From the NCBI RefSeq assembly GCF_003121295.1, contig NZ_PHNC01000031.1, forward strand, positions 188,439-252,438: a DNA stretch of 64,000 nucleotides, written 5' to 3'. This document shows positions 33,574-41,616 of the stretch, one piece after another. The stretch is from Streptomyces orinoci. Lineage in GTDB: Bacteria; Actinomycetota; Actinomycetes; Streptomycetales; Streptomycetaceae. A program made the translations under genes and the position numbers. The first letter of the stretch is position 1. Each line of letters starts with the position of its first letter. Below the pieces are notes generated by a model. The model was given only the letters and a program-made list of their open reading frames with translations. It did no database searches and was not told the origin of the DNA.

Positions 33574-34251
33574 ATGTGTGAGACTGGCTCTGTGCGCGAA
33601 GAAGGAAAAATCACGGTATTCCTGCTCGATGACCACGAAGTGGTACGCCGCGGCGTCCATGAGCTGCTCGTCGGGGAAGCGGACATCGAGGTGGTCGGCG
33701 AGGCCGGCACCGCGGCGGACGCACTGGTGCGCATCCCGGCCACCCGCCCCGATGTGGCCGTGCTGGACGTACGGTTGCCGGACGGCAGCGGGGTGGAGGT
33801 CTGCCGGGAGATCCGGTCCCGGGACGACTCCATCAACTGTCTGATGCTCACCTCCTTCGCGGACGACGAGGCGCTCTTCGACGCGATCATGGCCGGGGCC
33901 TCCGGTTACGTCCTCAAAGCCATTCGCGGCAATGAACTGCTTTCCGCGGTACGCGATGTGGCCGCCGGTAAATCCCTGCTGGACCCGGTGGCCACCGCCC
34001 GGGTTCTGGAACGTCTGCGTGACGGAAAGGGACCCAAGGGTGACGACCGGCTCGCCGGACTCACCGAACAGGAACGCCGCATTCTGGATCTCATCGGTGA
34101 AGGCCTGACCAACCGCGCCATCGGCGAACGCCTGCATCTCGCCGAGAAAACGATCAAAAACTATGTCTCCAGCCTGCTCGCCAAGCTGGGCATGGAACGC
34201 CGCTCCCAGGCCGCCGCCTATGTGGCCCGGCTCCAGGCGGAACGGCGCTGA
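33574..34251 (+). CDS. NarL/DevR-type orphan response regulator
   Basis: 225 aa. ATG 33574 follows AGGGGAAG; the upstream in-frame ORF to 33448 is noise. Receiver domain with D19, D20, phospho-acceptor D65 (VAVLDVRLPDGSG) and Lys in GYVLKAIRG; LuxR HTH (about 160-220) with LTEQERRILDLIGEGLTNRA and ERLHLAEKTIKNYVSSLLAK. No kinase gene adjoins it. By synteny it is the SCO3818 orthologue, which I recall as an orphan regulator linked to the OsdK-type kinase. A DevR-box-like site lies just downstream. Confidence 0.9.
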   Translation: MCETGSVREEGKITVFLLDDHEVVRRGVHELLVGEADIEVVGEAGTAADALVRIPATRPDVAVLDVRLPDGSGVEVCREIRSRDDSINCLMLTSFADDEALFDAIMAGASGYVLKAIRGNELLSAVRDVAAGKSLLDPVATARVLERLRDGKGPKGDDRLAGLTEQERRILDLIGEGLTNRAIGERLHLAEKTIKNYVSSLLAKLGMERRSQAAAYVARLQAERR

Positions 34252-34289
34252 GCGGGCGCTGTGCCGGATGCTCTGCGGCGATGGGGTGA

Positions 34290-34332
34290 TTCGGGACCAA
34301 CGTCCTGATCACTCAAGGGCGGGTGCCCCTAC
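34290..34332 (+). promoter_or_regulatory. DevR/DosR-box-like sites
   Basis: TTCGGGACCAACGTCCTGAT (34290-34309) fits the DevR consensus form TTSGGGACTWWAGTCCCSAA at most positions. A weaker GGGC-GGGT-GCCC element is at 34317-34328. Both precede the PPOX gene and follow the DevR-like regulator gene. Confidence 0.55.
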
Positions 34333-34365
34333 GTGGCCGAGTGGTGACCTGCTTCAGTGGTGCGC

Positions 34366-34791
34366 ATGTCACCCGACGCTGACCGGGCCCTGGAGCTGCT
34401 CGGCCGCCAGCCCTACGGCCGGCTCTCGCTGAGCATGCGCGCGCTGCCCTTTGTCGTGCCCACCCGCCATATCGTCGTGGACGGGGTGGTGATGGTGCGG
34501 CTGCCCGGCGGCTTCGGTTACGCGGGCGCCGGCGACGGAAGCGTCATCGCCTATGAGGCCGACAACTTCGGCGGCCGCGAGGAGGGCCAGGAGGACGTCT
34601 GGTCCGTCCAATGCATCGGCGTGGCACGGGCGTTCACCCCCTCACCGGCCCAACTCGAACTCTTCGGCCCGGCTCCCCGGGCGGCCGACAATGCCCCCTT
34701 CATCCCCGAATATCTGTGCCTGGAACCGCAGTTCACCAGGTTCCACCGCCTTGAGGGCGTACCCGCGCGCCAGGCCGTACACGCTTGTTGA
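34366..34791 (+). CDS. Pyridoxamine 5'-phosphate oxidase-like protein
   Basis: 141 aa single split-barrel protein, likely flavin- or F420-binding. RALELLGRQPYGRLSLSMRALPFVVPTRHIVVDG is the usual start of these domains (shown here in parts: RQPYGRLSLSMRALPFV). ATG 34366 or GTG 34357. Relatives are typical members of DevR/DosR dormancy regulons in actinobacteria, which agrees with the upstream box. Substrate unknown. Confidence 0.82.
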   Translation: MSPDADRALELLGRQPYGRLSLSMRALPFVVPTRHIVVDGVVMVRLPGGFGYAGAGDGSVIAYEADNFGGREEGQEDVWSVQCIGVARAFTPSPAQLELFGPAPRAADNAPFIPEYLCLEPQFTRFHRLEGVPARQAVHAC

Positions 34792-34806
34792 ACTAACATT
34801 TGCGGC

Positions 34807-35835
34807 GTGCCGCGCTCAGATGTCTCCACCGCACCGCCCCCCGACACCGGCACGCTCCGTTCCCTGCTGCGCCGTTACCGGCAGGCCGGGGAACCGGTCA
34901 CCTGCGAGCCCCTCACCGAGGGACTGCTCAACCGCGGCTACCGGCTGTCCACCACCCGCGGCCGCTTCTTCCTCAAACACCATCTGGACGGCGACCACGC
35001 GGCCATCGCCCGCCAGCACGCCGCCACCCTCCGGCTGGGCCTGCTGGGCGTGCCGGTGGCCCCGCCGGTGGAGCGCACCGACGGCTCCACCGTCACCGTG
35101 CTGGGCGGCCGCTGCTACGCCCTGCACCCCTGGATCGAGGGGCGGCACCGGGACGGCGGCGAACTGACCGCCGCCCAGTCCCGCCGGCTGGGCGCCCTGC
35201 TGGGCAAGGTGCACACCAGCCTGGAGGAGGTGATGGCGGGCTCCGAGGGCACCGCCCAGGACCATGAGGCGGCCGATCCCCAGGACACCTACGCCCTGAT
35301 CGAGGAGTTGCTGGGGCTGATCCGCCGGCGCCGCCGGGACGCCTTCGACGAACTGGCCGAACACCGGCTGGTGGAGCGCCGCGCTCTGCTGGAACGGCAC
35401 GCCCACCGCCGCCCCACCGCGGCCGCCACCCCGGCCCGGGGCTGGGTGCACGGCGACTTCCATCCGCTCAACCTGCTCTACCGGGACGGCGAACCGGCCG
35501 CCATCGTGGACTGGGACCGGCTGGCGGTCCAGCCCCGCGCGGAGGAGGCGGTACGGGCCGCGGTGATCTTCTTCCTGCGCCCCGACGGCACCCTGGACCT
35601 GGCCAAGATACGGCCGTACGCCCGCGCCTACCGCCGGGCCACCGGCGCCTCGCCCGGCGAGCTCGCCGCCGCCGTCCACCGGGTGTGGTGGGAGCGGCTC
35701 AACGACTTCTGGATGCTGCGCTGGCGCTACCAGCTGAACGACCACCGCGCCGACCCCGGTTTCCCGGCGTCGGCGGCGCTGTCGGTGTGGTGGACCGGCT
35801 CCTATGAGGCGGTCCGCGAGGCGTTCAGCGACTGA
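34807..35835 (+). CDS. Phosphotransferase (APH/homoserine kinase-like)
   Basis: 342 aa protein-kinase-like fold. N-lobe LNRGYRLSTTRGRFFLKHH with the ATP-binding Lys. Catalytic loop GWVHGDFHPLNLLYRDGEP and Mg-binding IVDWDRLAVQP. It follows the PPOX gene by 15 bases, so is probably co-transcribed. The phosphate acceptor cannot be told; not necessarily an antibiotic-resistance enzyme. Confidence 0.85.
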   Translation: MPRSDVSTAPPPDTGTLRSLLRRYRQAGEPVTCEPLTEGLLNRGYRLSTTRGRFFLKHHLDGDHAAIARQHAATLRLGLLGVPVAPPVERTDGSTVTVLGGRCYALHPWIEGRHRDGGELTAAQSRRLGALLGKVHTSLEEVMAGSEGTAQDHEAADPQDTYALIEELLGLIRRRRRDAFDELAEHRLVERRALLERHAHRRPTAAATPARGWVHGDFHPLNLLYRDGEPAAIVDWDRLAVQPRAEEAVRAAVIFFLRPDGTLDLAKIRPYARAYRRATGASPGELAAAVHRVWWERLNDFWMLRWRYQLNDHRADPGFPASAALSVWWTGSYEAVREAFSD

Positions 35836-35841
35836 GCGGAC

Positions 35842-37470
35842 TCAGCCGGTGAGGCCGAGGCTGGCGTTGCCCTGGGTCGTCCCCTGGGTGGTGCCCTGGT
35901 TGGCGTTGCCCTGAGTCGTCCCCTGAGTGGTCCCCTGGGTGGTGCCCTGGTTGGTGTTGCCCTGGGAGGGGTTCTTGCCGTCCGTGGGCTGGCTGGTGGG
36001 CCCGGTCGGGTCATGGCTGGGCGCGCCGGTGGAGGGGTTGCCGGAGGGCTGCCGCGGGTGGCGCGGCGGCGCCGTCCGCTCACCGGTGTTGTCACCGGAG
36101 TCGCCCGTGCCACCGGTGGTGGAGCCGTTCTCGTCCACCGGGGGAGGAGTGTGCCGGCGGTGCACGTCCGGGGACGGGGACTCGCTGGGGCTCTCGGAGA
36201 CCGAGGGGGAGGAGCTGGTCTTGGGGGGCTTTGTCCCCGAGCCGTGGTCGGTGTTCTTGTTCATGGACATAAAGGCGACCACGCCCACCACCGCCAGGAT
36301 GGCCAGCGCGGCGATGAGCAGCAGCCTGCCCCGGCCGCTCCCGCCGCCCCGGCCGCCCGGGACGTAGTCGTCCTGGCCCGGGCCGCCGATGCCCGGCGGC
36401 AGGATCCGCTGCGGCGAGGTGTCGCCGTGCGCCGGGTGCGGCATGGCCGTGGTGGCGCCCATGCCCACGCCGCCCAGCGCCTGGGTGGCGGCGGTGGCAT
36501 GGGTGACCGGGCCGGTGCTCCAGGAACCGGAGTGACCGCCGGCCTCCTGGAGCATCTGGAGGCTGTACTGGACCAGCGAGCGCATCTCCTCGGCGCTCTG
36601 GAACCGGTCGTCCGGGTCCTTGGCCAGCGAGCGCATCACCAGGCCGTCCAGCTCCGGCGGCACCGAGCCCAGCACCTGGGAGGGCGGCACCGGGTTGTCC
36701 TGGACGTGCTGGTAGACCACCGACAGCGGGGTCTCGCCGGTGAACGGCGGGCGCAGCGCCAGCAGCTCATAGAGCAGGCAGCCGGTGGCGTAGAGGTCCG
36801 AGCGGGCGTCCACGGTCTTGCCCAGCGCCTGCTCGGGCGAGAGGTACTGCGGGGTGCCCATGACCATGCCGGTCTGGGTCATGGTGGACGCGGCGCCGTG
36901 CAGGGCACGGGCGATGCCGAAGTCCATCACCTTCACCGCGCCGGTGTTGGTGATGATCACGTTGGCGGGCTTGATGTCCCGGTGCACGATGCCGTGCTGA
37001 TGGCTGTAGGCCAGCGCCTCCAGCACCCCGGAGACGATGATCAGCGCCTGCTCCGGCGGCGGGGCCTCGGCGTTGAGCAGCAGGTCCCGGATGGTCCGGC
37101 CTTCAACCAGCTCCATGACGATGTACGGCACGGTCTGCCGGCCGACCACGTCCTCGCCGGAGTCGTAGACGGCCACCACCGCGTGGTGGTTCAGGCCGGC
37201 CACCGACTGTGCCTCGCGGGTGAAGCGGGCCTTGGAGACCGGGTCCTCGGCCAGGTCCGCGCGGAGCAGCTTCACCGCGACGGTCCGGCCCAGGCGGAGG
37301 TCCTCGGCGGCGAACACCTCGGCCATGCCGCCCCGGCCCAGCCGGTGGGTCAGTCGGTAACGGCCGTCGCCCACCAGGCCGCCGTTACCCCACATTTCCG
37401 GCACATCGGGCATACCAGCCCCGTTGGCGTCAGGGTCGGACGGACCCTGGGCGCTCTGCGTCTGTGCCAT
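35842..37470 (-). CDS. Membrane Ser/Thr protein kinase with repetitive extracellular tail
   Basis: 542 aa. Start ATG 37470 (GAGG upstream). Hanks-type kinase domain (about 40-300): LGRGGMAEVFAAEDLRLGRT, VAVKLL, HRDIKPANVIIT, DFGIARAL, GTPQYLSPEQALG. Juxtamembrane Pro/Gly region, one TM helix (LLLIAALAILAVVGVVAFM), then a Ser/Thr/Pro-rich tail ending in GTTQ/GNANQ repeats. No PASTA domain. It lies divergent from a second kinase. Confidence 0.92.
   Translation of the reverse strand: MAQTQSAQGPSDPDANGAGMPDVPEMWGNGGLVGDGRYRLTHRLGRGGMAEVFAAEDLRLGRTVAVKLLRADLAEDPVSKARFTREAQSVAGLNHHAVVAVYDSGEDVVGRQTVPYIVMELVEGRTIRDLLLNAEAPPPEQALIIVSGVLEALAYSHQHGIVHRDIKPANVIITNTGAVKVMDFGIARALHGAASTMTQTGMVMGTPQYLSPEQALGKTVDARSDLYATGCLLYELLALRPPFTGETPLSVVYQHVQDNPVPPSQVLGSVPPELDGLVMRSLAKDPDDRFQSAEEMRSLVQYSLQMLQEAGGHSGSWSTGPVTHATAATQALGGVGMGATTAMPHPAHGDTSPQRILPPGIGGPGQDDYVPGGRGGGSGRGRLLLIAALAILAVVGVVAFMSMNKNTDHGSGTKPPKTSSSPSVSESPSESPSPDVHRRHTPPPVDENGSTTGGTGDSGDNTGERTAPPRHPRQPSGNPSTGAPSHDPTGPTSQPTDGKNPSQGNTNQGTTQGTTQGTTQGNANQGTTQGTTQGNASLGLTG
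35863..35965. repeat. Tandem coding repeat in the kinase tail
   Basis: Twelve-base units encoding GTTQ/NTNQ/GNANQ variants run nearly to the stop codon, giving a Gly-Thr-Gln-Asn-rich C-terminal end that could change in length by slippage. Confidence 0.75.
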
Positions 37471-37749
37471 CAGTCCTCGCCGTCGTGTCTGGCCGCTCAC
37501 GTGGGGGCGCTATGCGTTGGGCTCTCCTAAGGAACGCTACAGGCTCCGCGGCGCGCTCCGGTCCGGGATGGACCGGCTATCAAACCCGTAGCGGCGCAAG
37601 CAAGGCAAATTCCGTGACACCTTGTCGCGCATCCCGTCACGGAACGGGCACGCGGCTTGACGTGCCCCTGGCCTGGGGCACACTTGGCCGGGATACCCGA
37701 TCCAGCCGATCATCACCAGCCAAGTGTGCGCCAAGGGGGAAGCAAGACC

Positions 37750-39351
37750 ATGAGCCAGGACGGCGCGCAGGGCCGCTATACGGGAGGCACCGTCGGCGGC
37801 GGCCGCTACCAGCTGCGGGATCTCCTCGGGGAGGGCGGCATGGCATCCGTCCACCTGGCTTATGACTCGGTGCTCGACCGCAATGTGGCGATCAAGACAC
37901 TGCACACCGAACTCGGCCGGGAATCGTCCTTCCGCGAGCGCTTCCGGCGTGAGGCGCAGGCCGTGGCCAAGCTCACCCACACCAATATCGTCTCGGTCTT
38001 CGACACCGGCGAGGACACCCTCGACGGCACCACCATGCCGTACATCGTCATGGAGTACATCGAGGGCAAACCGCTGCGCTCGGTGCTGGACGCGGATGTG
38101 GCCCAGTACGGGGCCATGCCCACCGCCAAGGCGCTGAAGATCACCTCGGATGTGCTGGCGGCGCTCGAGGTCAGCCATGAGATGGGCCTGGTCCACCGGG
38201 ACATCAAGCCGGGCAATGTGATGATGACCAAGCGTGACGTGGTCAAGGTCATGGACTTCGGCATCGCCCGCGCCATGCAGTCCGGCGTCACCTCGATGAC
38301 CCAGACCGGCATGGTGGTCGGCACCCCGCAGTACCTCTCCCCCGAGCAGGCGCTGGGCCGGGGCGTGGACGCCCGCTCCGACCTCTACTCGGTCGGCATC
38401 ATGCTCTTCGAGCTGCTCACCGGGCGGCTGCCGTTCGACGCCGACTCCCCGCTGGCCATCGCCTATGCGCATGTCCAGGAAGAGCCGGTGGCCCCGTCCA
38501 CCATCAACCACTCCATCCCGCCCGCGGTGGACGCGCTGGTGGCCCGGGCGCTGAAGAAGAACCCGAACGAGCGCTTCCCCAGCGCCGCGGCGATGCGGGA
38601 CGAGATCGAGCGGGTGGCCGGAACCGCGCATGCCGCGCCCTCGCCGGTGATCGCGGCCGCGGCGCCCCCGCCGCGGGACGGCTCCGGGGTCTCCTCGGCG
38701 GTCTTCCCGCCGGTGGACCAGCAGGCGGCGCCAGGGCCCCAGGGCGTCCAGACGCCGTACCAGCCGGGCCCGTACCACACCCCCTACAACGCGGCCCCGC
38801 CCGCGCCCACCCCCGCCTACCAGCAGCCCGCCCCCGCGTACCAGACCCCGCCGCCGATGACGCCCGCGCCGGCACCGGCGCCCGCGGCCAAGAGCAACAA
38901 GCCGGTGATCATGGGCTCGGCGGTGGTCGCCGTGCTGGCCGTCATCGGTGTGATCGTGGCCATCTCGCTCAAGAGCGGCGGCTCCGACGTCAAGGCCGAC
39001 CCCACCCCCTCGCACCCGGTGCAGCAGTCGGCCACGCCCCAGGGCGGGGGCACCGAGGGGAAGTTCAAGGACGGCGACAAGACCAAGACCATCGACGCCA
39101 CCAAGTGCACCCAGGCCACTGACTCCTACAACGACAAGACCAAGAAGAACGCGCCCGACTTCACCTATCTCTACATCGACTCGGTGAAGCAGTGCTTCCA
39201 GGCCGCCAACTGGAAGTACAAGGTGGTCTTCCAGGACGAGAACCTGTGGGGCAAGGGCATGGTGCTCGCCCAGAACCCCATCCCCGGGGACACCTTCGAC
39301 CCCAACAGCACCATGACGCTGACCGTCTCCACCGGCCAGGCCGCTTCCTAG
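37750..39351 (+). CDS. Membrane Ser/Thr protein kinase with PASTA-like C-terminal domain
   Basis: 533 aa. AAGGGGGAAG before the ATG. Kinase domain (about 18-280): LGEGGMASVHLAYDSVLDRN, VAIKTLHTE, HRDIKPGNVMMTKRDVVKVM, DFGIARAM. A Pro/Ala/Tyr/Gln-rich segment, TM helix (VIMGSAVVAVLAVIGVIVAI), then a single PASTA-like sensor domain (about 440-530) with VLAQNPIPGDTFDPNSTMTL. Paralogue of the divergent kinase; probably a cell-wall or germination-related sensor. Confidence 0.92.
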   Translation: MSQDGAQGRYTGGTVGGGRYQLRDLLGEGGMASVHLAYDSVLDRNVAIKTLHTELGRESSFRERFRREAQAVAKLTHTNIVSVFDTGEDTLDGTTMPYIVMEYIEGKPLRSVLDADVAQYGAMPTAKALKITSDVLAALEVSHEMGLVHRDIKPGNVMMTKRDVVKVMDFGIARAMQSGVTSMTQTGMVVGTPQYLSPEQALGRGVDARSDLYSVGIMLFELLTGRLPFDADSPLAIAYAHVQEEPVAPSTINHSIPPAVDALVARALKKNPNERFPSAAAMRDEIERVAGTAHAAPSPVIAAAAPPPRDGSGVSSAVFPPVDQQAAPGPQGVQTPYQPGPYHTPYNAAPPAPTPAYQQPAPAYQTPPPMTPAPAPAPAAKSNKPVIMGSAVVAVLAVIGVIVAISLKSGGSDVKADPTPSHPVQQSATPQGGGTEGKFKDGDKTKTIDATKCTQATDSYNDKTKKNAPDFTYLYIDSVKQCFQAANWKYKVVFQDENLWGKGMVLAQNPIPGDTFDPNSTMTLTVSTGQAAS

Positions 39352-39359
39352 CGGCGGGA

Positions 39360-39385
39360 CCGCGGGGGCTTGGGCACCCCCGCGG
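39360..39385. terminator. Hairpin between kinase and bpa
   Basis: CCGCGGGGG / CCCCCGCGG, perfect 9-bp stem with 8-base loop, between convergent genes. Confidence 0.65.
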
Positions 39386-39414
39386 CAATCCGGCCGTGCT
39401 GACGGATAACGCGC

Positions 39415-39978
39415 TTACAGATACGGGCCGGAACGGGCACCGCCGTGCTGCTGATGCCCCTCCTCCTGGCCCTCCATGGTGAGCCCGGCGGGCAACGCCC
39501 GGCGCATCTGCTCCAGTTGGGCCCGGGCGGCCATCTGCTGGGCGAACAGCGTGGTCTGGATGCCATGGAAGAGGCCCTCCAGCCAGCCGACCAACTGGGC
39601 CTGGGCAATACGCAGTTCGGCCTCGCTGGGCACGCTCTCCTCGGTGAAGGGGAGCGACAGCCGCTCCAGCTCCTCCACCAGCTCCGGCGCCAGACCGTCT
39701 TCCAGCTCCTTGACCGAGCTGTGGTGGATCTCCTTCAACCGGGCCCGGCTGGCCTCGTCCAGAGGAGCCGCCCGCACTTCCTCCAGCAGCTGCTTGATCA
39801 TGCTGCCGATCCGCATGACCTTGGCGGGCTGCTCGACCATCTCCGTCACCGGGACCTCGCGCGACTCGTCGTCACCCTCCCCGCCGCCGGGGTTGGTGCT
39901 GGCGAGAGCCATGCCGTCCTGGCCTACCACCAGGATGTGCGGGCTCTCCTGCGACCGTTCATTCCTCGGCATATCCAT
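39415..39978 (-). CDS. bpa: Bacterial proteasome activator
   Basis: 187 aa. A helical-bundle protein (about 50-165) that forms an ATP-independent ring opening the 20S proteasome gate. Landmarks: PAKVMRIGSMIKQLLEEVRA, ELEDGLAPELVEELERL and QAQLVGWLEGLFHGIQTTLF. The C terminus SGPYL matches the GQYL/HbYX-like anchor that docks in the proteasome. Two candidate ATGs (39978, 39972), neither with a strong site. The 20S genes themselves are not in this window. Confidence 0.88.
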   Translation of the reverse strand: MDMPRNERSQESPHILVVGQDGMALASTNPGGGEGDDESREVPVTEMVEQPAKVMRIGSMIKQLLEEVRAAPLDEASRARLKEIHHSSVKELEDGLAPELVEELERLSLPFTEESVPSEAELRIAQAQLVGWLEGLFHGIQTTLFAQQMAARAQLEQMRRALPAGLTMEGQEEGHQQHGGARSGPYL

Positions 39979-40052
39979 GCCGCCATTCTCTCGCACAAGT
40001 GATTTCCCCCTGGTGATGCCCCCGTACACGTGTGATCGAACGGTCCCTGGTG

Positions 40053-40454
40053 TCACCTACGGCGCAGCCGCAGGGCGAAGAAGCCCAGGCCCAGTCCGGT
40101 GAGGGCCAGCCCGGTGCCCAGCGGCAGGATGCGCAGTACCCGGCGGGGCGGCGGCGGCTGCTGCTGGGTGCCCCGGTCACCGGCGGCGCCGTCCAGCCGG
40201 GCGGCGGCGGGGGGCGCGGGGGCCCGGGTCGGGGGCGGCGTCGGTACCCTGCTGGGCCCCGGTGAACTCGGCGCTTCCCGCTCGGGGTTGTCCTCCTCGG
40301 CGGCCTCGGAGGGGTCCATGGCGCGGCCGGGGTGCGGGCGCCCCACGCCGGCGGCCGTCCCGGCGAGGCGGCCTTCGTCCGGAGGAGGAGAAGGACTGGC
40401 CGTACCGCTCAGGACGGCCGTCAGCAGCAGGGCGGACAGCGCTCCAGCGATCAC
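40053..40454 (-). CDS. Small secreted, C-terminally anchored protein
   Basis: 133 aa. N-terminal signal (MIAGALSALLLTAVLSGTAS), a Pro/Glu/Arg-rich low-complexity middle, and a C-terminal TM helix (ILPLGTGLALTGLGLGFFAL) with RLRRR tail, the layout of LPXTG-less wall/membrane-anchored proteins of Streptomyces. GTG start. Function unknown. Confidence 0.65.
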   Translation of the reverse strand: MIAGALSALLLTAVLSGTASPSPPPDEGRLAGTAAGVGRPHPGRAMDPSEAAEEDNPEREAPSSPGPSRVPTPPPTRAPAPPAAARLDGAAGDRGTQQQPPPPRRVLRILPLGTGLALTGLGLGFFALRLRRR

Positions 40455-40539
40455 ATTCTCACGGTCACATGGACCGGGGCGTCGGGCGCGTTGAAGGGGG
40501 CGGGGCGGGTGACGGTGCCCCGGCCCCGCCGTACGGCCG

Positions 40540-41517
40540 TCAGGTGGTGAGCAGCACCTTGCCCACGTGGCCGCTCTCCTCCACCACCCGGTGGGCCAGG
40601 GCGGCGTCCCGCATCGGCAGCGTACGGTCCACCACCGGGCGGACCCGGCCGCCGGAGATCAGGGGCCAGACGTGCTCCCGGACCGCGGCCACAATGGCCG
40701 CCTTCTCCGCCAGCGGCCTGGAGCGCAGCGCGGTGGCGGTCACCGCGGCCCGCTTGGCCAGCAGCTTGCCCAGGTCCAGCTCGCCCTTGCGGCCGCCCTG
40801 GAGGCCGATGATGGCCAGCCGGCCGTTGACGGCCAGGGCGTCCACATTCCTCGGCAGATACTTGGCGCCGATGATGTCCAGGATGACGTCCGCGCCGACG
40901 CCACCGGTGACCTTGTGCAGCTCCTCGACGAAGTCCTGCTCCCGGTAGTCGATCAGGATGTCGGCGCCCAGCTCCCGGCAGTGCTCCAGCTTCTCCTTGC
41001 CGCCCGCGGTGACCGCCACCCGGGCCCCCACCGCCTTGGCCAGCTGCACCGCCATGGTGCCGATGCCGCTGCCGCCGCCGTGCACCAACAGGGTCTCGCC
41101 GGGCCGGAGATGGGCGATCATAAAGACGTTGGACCAGACCGTGGCGGTGACCTCGGGCAGCGCGGCGGCGGTGACCACGTCCAGGCCGTCCGGCACCGGA
41201 AGCAGCTGTCCGGCCGGTACGCACACCTGCTCCGCGTAGCCGCCGCCGGACAGCAGGGCGCACACCTCGTCGCCGACCGCCCAGCCGCTGACGCCGGGCC
41301 CGAGGGCGGCGATCCGGCCCGAGCACTCCAGACCGGGGTAGGGGGAGGCGCCGGGCGGGGGCGCGTAGTGCCCTTGCCGCTGAAGGATGTCCGCCCGGTT
41401 GACGGCGCTGGCCGCGACCTCGACCAGTACCTCTCCCTCGCCGGGCTCGGGATCGGGCACCTCGGCCCAGAGCAGTGCGTCGGGGCCGCCGGGTGTGGGG
41501 ATGGTGATCGCATGCAT
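40540..41517 (-). CDS. NAD(P)H-quinone oxidoreductase / zinc-type MDR
   Basis: 325 aa medium-chain reductase without the structural zinc Cys cluster. GroES-like half (about 25-120) with GLECSGRIAALGPGV; Rossmann half with LVHGGGSGIGTMAVQLAKA and DILIDYREQDFVEELHKVTG. This is the PIG3/QOR class, reducing quinones or enones with NADPH. Monocistronic. Confidence 0.9.
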   Translation of the reverse strand: MHAITIPTPGGPDALLWAEVPDPEPGEGEVLVEVAASAVNRADILQRQGHYAPPPGASPYPGLECSGRIAALGPGVSGWAVGDEVCALLSGGGYAEQVCVPAGQLLPVPDGLDVVTAAALPEVTATVWSNVFMIAHLRPGETLLVHGGGSGIGTMAVQLAKAVGARVAVTAGGKEKLEHCRELGADILIDYREQDFVEELHKVTGGVGADVILDIIGAKYLPRNVDALAVNGRLAIIGLQGGRKGELDLGKLLAKRAAVTATALRSRPLAEKAAIVAAVREHVWPLISGGRVRPVVDRTLPMRDAALAHRVVEESGHVGKVLLTT

Positions 41518-41616
41518 GCGGGTGAGGCTACTCGGCTGTCTTCATCCGTAGCCGGGCAATCGGGCGGGTGGGCGGGTGAAGCCACGCCCCGCAGGGGCGT
41601 GCCCGCCCACCGGCGG

